This document shows positions 7,434 through 17,789 of a stretch of 64,000 nucleotides of DNA, in pieces. Made by a program: the position numbers and the translations under genes. The notes beneath the pieces are model-generated. The model worked only from the letters and a program-made list of their open reading frames with translations. It had not been told where the DNA came from and made no database searches. How positions within the stretch are numbered: position 1 is the stretch's first letter; every line of letters begins with the position of its first letter. The DNA comes from Legionella cherrii (lineage in GTDB: Bacteria; Pseudomonadota; Gammaproteobacteria; Legionellales; Legionellaceae), in the NCBI RefSeq assembly GCF_900635815.1, contig NZ_LR134173.1, positions 3,642,001 through 3,706,000 on the forward strand. Reading direction: 5' to 3'.

Positions 7434-8918
7434 ATGAATTATATTAAATCAACCGCCTTCCTGGTCAGCCTGCTTTTTTTCTCTGCTACTCAAGCTAATG
7501 TTCAATCTTATTTTGATCAAATAAAAAATGATCCGAATTCTTTATATACATTCTTTAAAAACATGCCTAAAGGTGGAGAGTTACATTATCATTTATCTGG
7601 AGGTGCCTACCCAGAAGTGATGTTGGAACTGACCTCTAAAGATAATTATTGCTTGAATACAAGCAATTGGACGGCCAGTAAAAATCCATCTGTTTGTAAA
7701 GGGGTAGAGACAAAAGATTTGTTTAATCATCCAGAACTTTATGCCAGCACTGTCAGAAGCTGGTCTATGAAAGATTTTGTGCCAGGGAAGGAATCAGGCC
7801 ACGATCATTTTTTCAACTCATTCTATAAGTTCAATGCCATAGTTGCAGATCATCAGCCCGAACTCCTTGCATCAGTCATGCAAACCGCAGCACTACAAAA
7901 TGAACGCTATATGGAAGTGATGATCTTACCTGATAATGCCCATTCAGTCAGTTTTGGTGATAAGCTCAAGAACACTACTTCATTTAGCCAAAAAAGAAAG
8001 GTACTCTTGGAAAACCAAGACTTTCAAAATAATGTCAATTACACTGTAGTGGAATCAAATCGTATTTTGCAACAAGCACGACAAGAGCTAGGTTGCGATA
8101 CCAATCCAGAAAAAAAAGCCTGCCAAATAAAAATTAAATTTTTATACTATTCGCTGCGAGAACAATCTCTAGATAACTTGTTTGCACAAACACTTAACGC
8201 GTTTGAAGCTGTAGATCAATCCATACGAAGTAAGGGCGCTCTTGTTGGTGTTAATTTAGTACAGCCCGAAGACGGGATGATCTCTTTACGAGACTATCAC
8301 AAACAAATGCAAATATACCAATACCTACACAAGCGATACCCTCAAGTTAATATTGCCTTACATGCTGGAGAATTAACTCAAGAAATTGTTACCCCGGAAG
8401 ATTTAAATTACCACATTCGAGATGCACTCCTTACTGGCCAAGCACAAAGAATTGGACATGGAGTAGATATTGCTCATGAAAATAATGCAAAGAGTACCTT
8501 AGACTACATGGCAAAACATCATAAGCCAGTAGAAATTAATCTCATCAGCAATCTAAAAATATTAAAAGTCTCGGGTTCAAACCATCCGCTGAATTTTTAT
8601 CTTAAACATGAGGTCCCAGTTGTCTTGTCTACTGATGATGAAGGCATCTTGCGAACCAATCTCACACAACAATATGTAGAAGCTGCATTGAATCATGGGC
8701 TGGATTATCCCACATTAAAACAAATCAATAGGAATGCACTCACCTATTCATTTTTACCGGGTAAAAGCATATGGTCTGCCCCTGACAAGGCCCTATTAAT
8801 TGACGATTGCCAAGATCTAGAAAGCAAAAGTTGCCAACTATTTATCAAAACTAGTGAGAAAGCCCAATTACAATGGGAGTTAGAACAAAAACTGCATGCA
8901 TTTGAAAATAAATTTTAG
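7434..8918 (+). CDS. Exported adenosine deaminase-related protein (ADGF type)
   Basis: The 494-residue product begins with a signal peptide (MNYIKSTAFLVSLLFF to about TQAN). It then carries the metal-dependent deaminase core: H51 and H53 in ELHYHLSGGAYPE, NIALHAGEL with the zinc His and catalytic Glu, RIGHGVDIAHE, and VVLSTDDEG with the two Asp residues. All catalytic residues of adenosine deaminase are present, so adenosine to inosine is the likely reaction, in the periplasm or outside. It has exactly six cysteines in three close pairs (CX14C, CX8C, CX7C), fitting disulfide formation after export. Longer than cytosolic adenosine deaminases (about 330), it matches secreted ADGF/ADA2-like enzymes in size. 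A cytosolic-type paralogue lies at 54120. Confidence 0.88.
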   Translation: MNYIKSTAFLVSLLFFSATQANVQSYFDQIKNDPNSLYTFFKNMPKGGELHYHLSGGAYPEVMLELTSKDNYCLNTSNWTASKNPSVCKGVETKDLFNHPELYASTVRSWSMKDFVPGKESGHDHFFNSFYKFNAIVADHQPELLASVMQTAALQNERYMEVMILPDNAHSVSFGDKLKNTTSFSQKRKVLLENQDFQNNVNYTVVESNRILQQARQELGCDTNPEKKACQIKIKFLYYSLREQSLDNLFAQTLNAFEAVDQSIRSKGALVGVNLVQPEDGMISLRDYHKQMQIYQYLHKRYPQVNIALHAGELTQEIVTPEDLNYHIRDALLTGQAQRIGHGVDIAHENNAKSTLDYMAKHHKPVEINLISNLKILKVSGSNHPLNFYLKHEVPVVLSTDDEGILRTNLTQQYVEAALNHGLDYPTLKQINRNALTYSFLPGKSIWSAPDKALLIDDCQDLESKSCQLFIKTSEKAQLQWELEQKLHAFENKF

Positions 8919-8936
8919 TGTTTCACAGGAGCTAAG

Positions 8937-9078
8937 GTCGGGCCTTGGCCCGACAACTCCTTGAGCATTTCTGTTAAATTAGTTTATTAGTAAGTTTTGT
9001 AGAAATAAAAGATCAGTTCAGCTGGATACTTACATCAGGCCAACTCGAAGCAATTATATTGTCGGGCCAAGGCCCGAC
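8937..9078. repeat. Inverted pair of 18-base hairpins between convergent genes
   Basis: GTCGGGCC-TT-GGCCCGAC at 8937-8954 is an 8-base-stem hairpin. Its exact reverse complement occurs at 9061-9078, 106 bases on. The pair sits between the deaminase stop and the purA stop and could act as a terminator for both, or mark the ends of a small mobile cassette. The intervening sequence is AT-rich with no open frame. Confidence 0.65.
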
Positions 9079-9126
9079 TTACTTTTGCAAAAGGCTATTA
9101 CCAGGTATTTGTAAAACTAATTCAAA

Positions 9127-10434
<1,308 letters not shown>

Positions 10435-10686
10435 TTAAATTTACAAAATGCTATTCGCCACTCTAAATTGAGAACCTGAGAACTCAATTTCAACAAAATT
10501 TGTAACTGCACTCTTCTGCCTCAATTCCCTAAAGGTACATCTCAAATGAAAACATTCTAAAAAATGCTCACATAGTCAGTATGTCTGCCATTCCAGAGTA
10601 CTCTTTGCTCAACCTGCCACAAATTATGTAGTGTTCTCCAAGATTTTGGTATAGAGGTGAATAGTTACCAAAACCCAACATTATAG

Positions 10687-11601
10687 TTACTTTTTAGCAG
10701 GTACACCATCATTTTTTGGTGTAGCTTGCTTAAAATAATCAAAAAATGCACTGCTTTGATCCAATACCAAAATATCTTTTCTGCTTTTAAAACTCCCTTC
10801 ATAGGCAAGCAAGCTACGATATAAAGCAAAAAAATCCTTATTTTTACTGTAGGCATCTGTATAGATCGACGCCGCTTGTGCTTTCCCAATGGCTCGTACT
10901 TTTTGTGCATTACTGCGGGTTTTTGCTAACAAGACCATCACATCAGCGTCGGCCTTAGCTTTTATCTCTTCAGCAGCGGCTTGACCATCAGCACGGTGTT
11001 TATTGGCAATTTTTTGCATATCCGCCCGCATCCGTTGATAAATGGCGTTGCTGGTATTGGCTGGTAGTTCAATTCCTTTAATGCGTACATCAACCACGTT
11101 AATACCTAACCCGCCTGCTTGTTTTTGAGCTGCTTTACGCAACAATTCCATGACATCATCACGACCACCCGATACGACTTCAGGAATGGTACGTTTACCA
11201 AACTGAGCACGTAATAATGTATTTAATTGTTGCTCCAGTAATGTTTCCGCCTTAAATTCATTGCCACCTGTGGATTTAAAATATTGAGCCAAATCGGTAA
11301 TGTGCCATTTGACATAATAATCTACCATAACGTCCTTTTTTTCTTTGGTGACAATACGGGTCGACTTAATATCCATAGTTTGAATACGCGTATCAAAAAT
11401 ACGTACGTTTTCGATAAATGGTACTTTAAAATGCAATCCAGGATTCAATACTTTAACCTTATCAGTCAAGTCATCATTAACCAAACGGCCTAAGCGTAAA
11501 AGAATTCCTTGTTGACCTTGTGTTATCGTAAATACACTGGTCACTAAAAATAGAAGTAGTAAAAAGATCAAAATGCCAAGGGCTCTACCCGTAGTTTTCA
11601 T
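10687..11601 (-). CDS. hflC: HflC, band 7/SPFH modulator of FtsH
   Basis: HflC forms with HflK a large membrane cage around the FtsH protease and modulates its access to membrane substrates. The 304-residue product has an N-terminal membrane anchor (LGILIFLLLLFLVTSVF) and then an SPFH domain (QGILLRLG to about residue 190). A helical stretch rich in Ala, Lys and Glu follows, including RADGQAAAEEIKAKADADVMV. It starts two bases after the hflK stop, with GGGAGAA in the hflK tail as its ribosome site, so the two genes are co-translated. Confidence 0.95.
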   Translation of the reverse strand: MKTTGRALGILIFLLLLFLVTSVFTITQGQQGILLRLGRLVNDDLTDKVKVLNPGLHFKVPFIENVRIFDTRIQTMDIKSTRIVTKEKKDVMVDYYVKWHITDLAQYFKSTGGNEFKAETLLEQQLNTLLRAQFGKRTIPEVVSGGRDDVMELLRKAAQKQAGGLGINVVDVRIKGIELPANTSNAIYQRMRADMQKIANKHRADGQAAAEEIKAKADADVMVLLAKTRSNAQKVRAIGKAQAASIYTDAYSKNKDFFALYRSLLAYEGSFKSRKDILVLDQSSAFFDYFKQATPKNDGVPAKK

Positions 11602-11603
11602 TG

Positions 11604-12743
11604 TTAATTTCTCCCTTGTCGATAAACAGGTCTGGTGAGCTCACGACCATCGACCAAGTTCTCTGTCTCATTGGATTCATCACTCTCCGCTTTGTCATTT
11701 TTTGCGGTCTCAGTTGGAAAACCGGAGGACTTTCCAAATAACTTATCTAAAGGAAGATACAGCAAATTACCTGATTTACTATCGACTATGATCGTACTGC
11801 TCTTGCTTATAACTTTTTGCATTGTTTCCAAATACATGCGTTCTGCCATAACTTTTGGGGCAGCAGTGTATTGAGGAAGTAACGCTAAAAACTCAGAAAC
11901 CTCCCCTTGGGCATTCAATACAAGCTGTTTGGAAAAAGCTTCAGCCTCTTGTTGGATCCGGCTCGCCTTCCCTTCTGCTATTGGAACAACTTTCGCGGCA
12001 TAAGCAAGGGCTTGTTCTTTAAAGCGCTTTTCATCTTCTTGTGCTTTAATTGCATCGTCAAACGCATCTTGTACACTTTCAGGAGCACGTGCAGGCTGTG
12101 GTGCTACATTGACGATTACAATACCTGTTTTATATAAATCCAGAGTTTTTATCAAAGTCTCTTGAACTTGATTGCCCCAAACTTCACGTCCCTCCGTAAT
12201 CATTTGATCCAGAGTAGTTGTCCCTACAACTTGTCTCAGCGCACTGGAGGTCGCTTGCTGCAAACTTTCCTCAGGATTAGCGACGTTAAATAAATATTCC
12301 TGCAAATCACCAATGCGATACTGCACTGCTAAGGATACAGAAACTAGATTTTCGTCACTCGTTAACATTTGTGCAGAATAAGAATAATCCAACACACGGT
12401 CCACATTCATAATAATTTTTGAAGAAATAATCCTTGGTATCCAATGTGGTCCGGAACCCACTGTTTCCACATATTTACCAAAACGAAGAATTACCGCTTG
12501 TTCTGCGGGATCAACAATAAAGACACCCGACAACACCCAGAGAATAAAAGCAACCAAAATTACAGTAAGCGCGATTAGACCACCATTCGATTTTTTGGAA
12601 GGCTCATTACCAATTTTGGTAGAACCTCCAAATAAAAACTTCTTCAATTTGTCATGAGCGCGTTTCAGCGCCTCATCCAAATCTGGAGGTTGATTTTTAC
12701 CCTTCCAGGGATCTTTGCCTTTATCTGGCTCATTCCACCCCAT
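11604..12743 (-). CDS. hflK: HflK, band 7/SPFH modulator of FtsH
   Basis: This is the partner of HflC. The 379-residue product has a hydrophilic cytosolic N-terminus (MGWNEPDKGKDPW, common in HflK) and a membrane segment near residues 53-73. An SPFH domain follows (AEQAVILRFGKY onward), then a coiled region (DAIKAQEDEKRFKEQALAY) and an acidic tail. GGGAGAG lies a few bases before the ATG. In many gammaproteobacteria hfq and hflX come just before; here a 160-base gap and an unrelated amino-acid enzyme gene precede, so the usual hfq cluster is not preserved at this locus. Confidence 0.95.
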   Translation of the reverse strand: MGWNEPDKGKDPWKGKNQPPDLDEALKRAHDKLKKFLFGGSTKIGNEPSKKSNGGLIALTVILVAFILWVLSGVFIVDPAEQAVILRFGKYVETVGSGPHWIPRIISSKIIMNVDRVLDYSYSAQMLTSDENLVSVSLAVQYRIGDLQEYLFNVANPEESLQQATSSALRQVVGTTTLDQMITEGREVWGNQVQETLIKTLDLYKTGIVIVNVAPQPARAPESVQDAFDDAIKAQEDEKRFKEQALAYAAKVVPIAEGKASRIQQEAEAFSKQLVLNAQGEVSEFLALLPQYTAAPKVMAERMYLETMQKVISKSSTIIVDSKSGNLLYLPLDKLFGKSSGFPTETAKNDKAESDESNETENLVDGRELTRPVYRQGRN

Positions 12744-12902
12744 GTACTACTCTCCCGGAGAATTTTAAGAAAATTAGAATTCTATGGGGTATATGAAGTT
12801 TAAGCAAGTTCTCCTGCTGTAATTAGCACAATCTGAAGGGTTAGTTTTTTCCATAAACTAAGTATGTCTAGCCAGTTGAGAGTACCTCATGGATTTAAAT
12901 TT

Positions 12903-14027
12903 TTACTGGCATTTTCCTCTGAGATCAATATCCCAAATATCAACTACAATATCGTTTTCAGTAATAAAAAATTGATCAAATAAATTAATGGTTGGATCGC
13001 AATGAGGAACAATGAGCTCTAAAACCTCACCGTGATCAGGTAATTGAGCACCATTCACCGCAGTCACTTTACCATGCTCATCTCCAAAGCCGCCCCAATC
13101 ATATTCCAGCCCCTGATGACTGATGATTTGGGGTTTATGTTGATCTACATAAATGGCTTTTGTGCCTGCATCAACAGTCACATGTTCTGTTCTGTTGTTA
13201 CTGATAACTGTGGTTAAAAGGGTCATTGCCGGTTTAAAGGTATTAAATTGCCTCTCATTACTTTTCGAGCCAATCGTTGCATATTGAACATCCATAACTG
13301 TATAGGAACCCGGTTGAATCTCGGTTACTTCTGTCGCTTCAATATCAATATCATAAGTTCCTGTTCCACTTCCTGTAACTATGGGACAATTAAGACCCAT
13401 TTCCCGAAAACTTTTTGCCAGATCACTCGCCATACACATGGTCTGTAATGATTTGCTCTTTCGTTCCCTAAAAGAGGGTATATGCTGTAAATTACCCGCA
13501 TAACATTGAATTCCCATCAAATTTAACCAAGGGAATTGCCTCATTTCTAAAGCAAAATTTAAAGCGAATTCGGGTTTAACTCCGGTACGCCCTATCCCAG
13601 GGTCCACATCGACTAAGACATTGATCATTTTTTTATTGAGCTGACCTGCTTCATTTAAAGCAATCATATTTTCTTTATTGTCGACAACCACCAAAGTAAA
13701 AGGAGCTTTTTCCAGACACGAAATAAGCCTGGCAATTTTATTCTTTGTAACAATTGGTGAGGTAATCAGAATATTGGGTATTCCGTTTTGAATAAGAACT
13801 TCAGCCTCTGAAATTTTTGCTACGCTTACGCCTATTGCACCGTATTCTATCTGTAAGCGAGCTAATTGAGAGCATTTATGGGTTTTACAATGAGGTCTTA
13901 TATGGATACTGTTTTCGATAGAATGTTTTCTCATAGTCTCCAAGTTAGATTTGAGAAGATTTTTATCAATGATTAAACAAGGGGTATCTAGCTCTGTTTT
14001 TTTTAGTCCTATAGCAGCTTTTGACAT
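12903..14027 (-). CDS. D-threonine aldolase / D-serine dehydratase-like PLP enzyme
   Basis: This is a fold-type III PLP enzyme of 374 residues with an alanine-racemase-like barrel followed by a D-serine-dehydratase-like domain. The PLP lysine is in RPHCKTHKC. GSGTGTYD is a phosphate-binding loop, and VPHCDPTINL carries the C-terminal metal site. As I recall, D-threonine aldolases use His and Asp two apart for the divalent metal, while animal D-serine dehydratases use His and Cys; the HxD here therefore favours aldolase (D-threonine to glycine plus acetaldehyde). A LysE exporter gene precedes it by 17 bases in the same direction, suggesting a small amino-acid detoxification operon. Confidence 0.82.
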   Translation of the reverse strand: MSKAAIGLKKTELDTPCLIIDKNLLKSNLETMRKHSIENSIHIRPHCKTHKCSQLARLQIEYGAIGVSVAKISEAEVLIQNGIPNILITSPIVTKNKIARLISCLEKAPFTLVVVDNKENMIALNEAGQLNKKMINVLVDVDPGIGRTGVKPEFALNFALEMRQFPWLNLMGIQCYAGNLQHIPSFRERKSKSLQTMCMASDLAKSFREMGLNCPIVTGSGTGTYDIDIEATEVTEIQPGSYTVMDVQYATIGSKSNERQFNTFKPAMTLLTTVISNNRTEHVTVDAGTKAIYVDQHKPQIISHQGLEYDWGGFGDEHGKVTAVNGAQLPDHGEVLELIVPHCDPTINLFDQFFITENDIVVDIWDIDLRGKCQ

Positions 14028-14044
14028 TTTATTCCTCTGAAAAA

Positions 14045-14665
14045 CTAATCCGCGCTCAGCATCACCCGAACTCCCACATAAACCAATAAACCACCAAATA
14101 CGCGGGTCAAAGTAGTTTGAAAATTAGTAAATATTTTTCGGATATTATTTGATTGCAGGAATAGAACGAGTAATGGCCAATAAAAGAACGATTCACTGAC
14201 AAAAACCCCGGCAACTAAAGCTTTATCGCCAATCGATGCGTTAATGGAGACAAATTGAGTAAACAAACTCAGCAGAAAAACTGCAAGTTTTGGATTTAAA
14301 GCATTGCATAAAACCCCTTCAAAATAAGCCTTGGAAACAGTTATAGTGTGCAACGAAGAGCGGTCTTGATGCATACTTAGGGATTGTTTGGTTTTTAAAC
14401 CTTTCAATCCCAGATAAATTAAATAGCATGCACCCGCATATTTAATGGTTGTATAAAGAACAATACTCTGAGTAATAACAAACGCCAACCCTAAAATACA
14501 ATAAGTAGCATGAAAGAAACATCCAGTAACAACACCAAAAGCAGTGGCTAAAGCCTGACGTTTAGGATATAAAAAAGCGTTTTTTGTAACCAGTATAAAA
14601 TCTGGACCAGGGCTAATCATGCCAATAAAACAAATCACTGTTAAAAGTAATACGCTAATATTCAT
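14045..14665 (-). CDS. LysE/RhtB-family amino-acid exporter
   Basis: An inner-membrane protein of 206 residues with about six hydrophobic segments, the normal size of RhtB/LysE exporters. The N-terminal signature ISPGPDFILVTKNAF and the mid-protein NALNPKLAVFLLSLF are diagnostic of the family. The ATG at 14665 is taken rather than a GTG two codons earlier; neither has a strong ribosome site. The following gene (17 bases on) is a D-amino-acid lyase, so the pair may handle the same or related amino acids. Substrate unknown. Confidence 0.88.
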   Translation of the reverse strand: MNISVLLLTVICFIGMISPGPDFILVTKNAFLYPKRQALATAFGVVTGCFFHATYCILGLAFVITQSIVLYTTIKYAGACYLIYLGLKGLKTKQSLSMHQDRSSLHTITVSKAYFEGVLCNALNPKLAVFLLSLFTQFVSINASIGDKALVAGVFVSESFFYWPLLVLFLQSNNIRKIFTNFQTTLTRVFGGLLVYVGVRVMLSAD

Positions 14666-14795
14666 AATCACTATTTAAAAAACTCGCAGATTGAGACTGA
14701 TTTTAATTTAATGCGCATACCACGTCCATTCATAAGCTTCTCTTGTAGAGGGTCGTTTTCCATCGCCTCCACCAAAGCCTTGTTGAAAAGGTGTA

Positions 14796-14878
14796 TGTCA
14801 TTACCGCGAAAGCGGGAATCCAACCATTGGGCACTATGCCTCATTTGACAGTAGATTTCTGCTTTCACAGGAATGACA
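14796..14878. repeat. Short inverted-repeat element
   Basis: The left arm (14796-14820, beginning TGTCATTACCGCGAAAGC) and the reverse complement of the right arm (14854-14878) agree at 20 of 25 positions, forming an 83-base element with a short loop. A fragment resembling the left arm is at 34338-34361. It lies between the LysE gene and the ankyrin gene, in a gap of 286 bases with no other feature. Confidence 0.6.
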
Positions 14879-14951
14879 AATGTTCAGTTTGGGATTTATT
14901 CTATTATCCAAACTATTTATTCAATAAAGCGACTACCAATGAAACGGATTG

Positions 14952-16376
14952 CTATGAATTAATTACTGGATTTACAGCCGATTCTTCACTGCTGGGATGG
15001 AGTCCTCCAGTTGAATTTTCAATTGGCTCATGCATCTCCATTTTAGGCAAAGTCTTAAACATATCATCATAGATAATCTGAGTCCTAGTTCCGGGATGAT
15101 GACGAGCGTATTGTTTTACTGTTTCCCAATTACATTTTCCCTCGGCAATCAACCAACGCATAGTACTCCAAGGATTGGTCATTCTTTGGTTCTCATATGC
15201 TTCATTATATCGTCGGACAAATTCTGCATAGAGTTTAAAAGGAGGTTCATCACCTTTTAAGGGTACTGCCGCAGCCGTTGGTAATACTGGGCTATCCATG
15301 TTCCCTTCTTGCCGACGGCTGTATTTGCGGGTGACTAACCGCTCTATTACAAAAGCTGCATCACTAGGTTTACCAAAAAGCTGTCGTAAAGTGCTCCCCC
15401 AAGAATGATCGACATAAATTATGTCATGTAATGCACTGTCTTCCACATGACATCTGCTTACAAAAGGATCAACTAATTCAGGTCTATTATCCATGTAACT
15501 ATCGATTTCTTTGAGCAAATCACTACGTTTGCTCGCTAATAATTGGCACAGCTCCTTGTTTCGTGGTGGCTCGGCTCCACGACAAAGCAACATAGCCACC
15601 CCTCTAAGTAAATCCTTATTGTCCTGCTCACGGAACAATCGTTTACAAAGCACATCCATTGCATTATCGCCTCGTTCCTCATCTGGACAAGGCATGTTTT
15701 CCGCCTCCAACTTCAACCTTTCTGTGGGTGCCTCATCCAATAAACCTTCAAGTGCCTTTATTTTACCTTTTCGTGCCGCTAAGATCAGTGGGGTATCTTT
15801 CCGCACTCCTACAGGATTAGCCAAATCAGCCCCTGCTCTGATTAAATTAACCACCCCAGAAACAAAATCCAATGCTATAGCTTGATGTAAAGGCTGAAAA
15901 GGTATACGGGCTTCTTTAATGCGAGTCGTTGCATTCACTTCAGGATTCAACGCTAAAATTTTTGTTAATAATTCACGATTTTTAGTTTGTAATGTTAAAG
16001 ACAATAAAGTACGCCCATCTTCATCGCGCTTATTGACATCAAATTCATAAGCATCCAAAAGATGCAGAGCCAGCTGAACTTTGCCAGCAGCAATTGCTTG
16101 ATGCAAGGGCAGACCAATATTTTTATCGCGGACTTTACTGAGAATCAAATCAATAAACTCTGTTAAATCCGACGGGATTCCCTTATCAACAGAATCTTCA
16201 TTTTTTCTCTGGTGTTGTTCAATCAAATAGTTCAGAACAGTCATTTGAACACCACCTGCAATCCAGAATGGATGCTCAAGATAACTCTTATCGTCGAGCA
16301 GCTTCTTTTCAATGAATTTTTTAAATTCTTCTAGTCCTAATTTTAGAGCTGCATTTATTTCAATGATAAATTCCAT
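14952..16376 (-). CDS. Ankyrin-repeat protein, probable Dot/Icm effector
   Basis: A soluble protein of 474 residues with several ankyrin repeats in the first half. The clearest are LPLHQAIAAGKVQLALHLL with DVNKRDEDGRTLLSLTL, FQPLHQAIALDFVSGVVNLI with RAGADLANP, and DTPLILAARKGKIKALEGLL. The second half has no domain I know. The tail (SSEESAVNPVINS) is Ser/Glu-rich with hydrophobic residues at -3 and -4, as in many Dot/Icm substrates. The position next to trmB and rpmBG is close to where I remember L. pneumophila AnkC/LegA12 (lpg0483); orthology is not verified. It follows trmB in the same direction across 120 bases. Confidence 0.82.
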   Translation of the reverse strand: MEFIIEINAALKLGLEEFKKFIEKKLLDDKSYLEHPFWIAGGVQMTVLNYLIEQHQRKNEDSVDKGIPSDLTEFIDLILSKVRDKNIGLPLHQAIAAGKVQLALHLLDAYEFDVNKRDEDGRTLLSLTLQTKNRELLTKILALNPEVNATTRIKEARIPFQPLHQAIALDFVSGVVNLIRAGADLANPVGVRKDTPLILAARKGKIKALEGLLDEAPTERLKLEAENMPCPDEERGDNAMDVLCKRLFREQDNKDLLRGVAMLLCRGAEPPRNKELCQLLASKRSDLLKEIDSYMDNRPELVDPFVSRCHVEDSALHDIIYVDHSWGSTLRQLFGKPSDAAFVIERLVTRKYSRRQEGNMDSPVLPTAAAVPLKGDEPPFKLYAEFVRRYNEAYENQRMTNPWSTMRWLIAEGKCNWETVKQYARHHPGTRTQIIYDDMFKTLPKMEMHEPIENSTGGLHPSSEESAVNPVINS

Positions 16377-16496
16377 GTTACGTCCCCTGTAGTGTTACTT
16401 CCAGATTTATATTACACATTGGACAATAGAAGATCAAAAGAATAGTTAAAATTTCTACAATGTCATTAGGCCGGAGAATAAAATTTTTATTTAAAA

Positions 16497-17180
16497 TTAC
16501 GGTGATTCAGGCAATTTATTAAACATCAAATCCCACACTCCATGCCCTAAACGTTCCCCTCTCTGTTCAAATTTTGTAAGTGGCCTTGATAAAGGTCGGG
16601 GCGAATATCCTCCATCGTGCTGAGAATTTTTCAAAGCAGGCTCTGTAGATAAGACATCCAGCATATGCTCTGCGTATTCTTGCCAATCGGTCGCACAATG
16701 AATAAACCCACCTGGCTTCAATTTTTTTGTTACTAATTGAATAAATTCTTTCTGAATTAAGCGTCTTTTATGATGACGTTTTTTATGCCAGGGATCAGGG
16801 AAAAATATTTGTACTCCGCCAAGTGAGTTATCGAGCAATTGGGTGCGAAACACTTCAACAGCATCATGGGCCACAATACGTACATTAGATAATTGATGTT
16901 CATGTAAATCAGCAGCCAAACTACCCACACCCGCAAGATGAACCTCTATACCTATATAATTAATTTCAGGATTACTTTTAGCCATGGCCAACAAAGAGGC
17001 TCCCATACCAAAACCTATTTCAACCACTGTATCCGCATTACGGTTAAATGCTGCAGCTAAATTCCATGGATTTCCATCTACAGCAAGTTCATAATCTTTA
17101 AGCCAAAGTTCCAGCCCCTGGTTCTGACGATTACTTACCCGACCTGCTCTTAAAACATAACTTTTTATCCGGCGTTGCAT
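16497..17180 (-). CDS. trmB: tRNA (guanine-N7-)-methyltransferase
   Basis: TrmB makes m7G46 in tRNA variable loops using S-adenosylmethionine. The 227-residue product has the SAM-binding VVEIGFGMGASLL, IGIEVHLAGVG, the family signature FFPDPWHKKRHHKRRL, ATDWQEYAEHML, and the C-terminal RPLTKFEQRGERLGHGVWDL with the catalytic TKFE motif. It diverges from rpmB-rpmG across a 164-base region. Confidence 0.96.
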   Translation of the reverse strand: MQRRIKSYVLRAGRVSNRQNQGLELWLKDYELAVDGNPWNLAAAFNRNADTVVEIGFGMGASLLAMAKSNPEINYIGIEVHLAGVGSLAADLHEHQLSNVRIVAHDAVEVFRTQLLDNSLGGVQIFFPDPWHKKRHHKRRLIQKEFIQLVTKKLKPGGFIHCATDWQEYAEHMLDVLSTEPALKNSQHDGGYSPRPLSRPLTKFEQRGERLGHGVWDLMFNKLPESP

Positions 17181-17233
17181 AAATCACACTCATCATTTGG
17201 TCAAAGCCGGAATTATATGTTCTTACAAAAATC

Positions 17234-17262
17234 TTGCAACTAATGCATTTTTTTGATATAAA
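17234..17262 (+). promoter_or_regulatory. Sigma-70 promoter of rpmB-rpmG
   Basis: TTGCAA (17234-17239), a 17-base spacer, then TATAAA (17257-17262), about 80 bases before the rpmB ATG. The fit to consensus and the lack of any alternative between trmB and rpmB make this the likely ribosomal-protein promoter. Confidence 0.6.
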
Positions 17263-17344
17263 ACCGCTCTTGTATTTCACATCCGGCTATTTGCCCAGAA
17301 TTTTACAAAGACAAGCAAACTAAAACCTATTTTGGAGTAACACA

Positions 17345-17581
17345 ATGTCTAGAGTATGTCAGGTAACTGGCAAGCGACCCATGACTGGTCATAAAGTGTC
17401 GCACGCTAACAACAAAACCAAAAGACGCTTTCTGCCGAATATTCAGAACCACAGTTTCTGGGTTGAAGAAGAAAATCGATTTGTCACATTAAAGCTCAGT
17501 ACCAAAGGTATGCGTATTGTAGACAAGTTAGGTATAAAAGCAGTTCTGGATAAACTCAGAGCTAAAGGCGAAAAAGTATAA
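17345..17581 (+). CDS. rpmB: 50S ribosomal protein L28
   Basis: The 78-residue product begins [21 protein letters not shown] and contains [13 protein letters not shown], the standard L28 sequence and length. TTTGGAGTAA precedes the ATG. It is transcribed with rpmG 16 bases downstream. Confidence 0.98.
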   Translation: MSRVCQVTGKRPMTGHKVSHANNKTKRRFLPNIQNHSFWVEEENRFVTLKLSTKGMRIVDKLGIKAVLDKLRAKGEKV

Positions 17582-17597
17582 CTTAAGGGGATAAACC

Positions 17598-17762
17598 ATG
17601 GCAGCTGTCACGATTAAAGTGAAAATGGAATCCACAGCAGGAACTGGATACTATAAGACTACAACTAAAAACCCAAGAAACCATCCTGAAAAAATGGAGC
17701 TTATGATGTACGATCCTAAAGTACGTAAGCACGTTCTTTTCAAAGAGAAAAAAGTAAAATAA
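17598..17762 (+). CDS. rpmG: 50S ribosomal protein L33
   Basis: A 54-residue protein ([20 protein letters not shown] at the start, [11 protein letters not shown] at the end). It has no cysteines, so it is the zinc-independent form of L33. AAGGGG lies about ten bases before the ATG. It ends the rpmB-rpmG operon and is followed by a hairpin. Confidence 0.97.
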   Translation: MAAVTIKVKMESTAGTGYYKTTTKNPRNHPEKMELMMYDPKVRKHVLFKEKKVK

Positions 17763-17770
17763 TGTTTTAA

Positions 17771-17789
17771 GCCCCATAACTTATGGGGC
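17771..17789 (+). terminator. Terminator hairpin after rpmG
   Basis: GCCCCATAA (17771-17779) pairs perfectly with TTATGGGGC (17781-17789). The T-rich stretch comes about 13 bases later rather than directly, so efficiency is uncertain. Confidence 0.6.

Noticed and set aside
15511..15885. 124-codon open frame on the plus strand
   Set aside because: Antisense to the ankyrin gene, with Ser-rich composition typical of a shadow frame.
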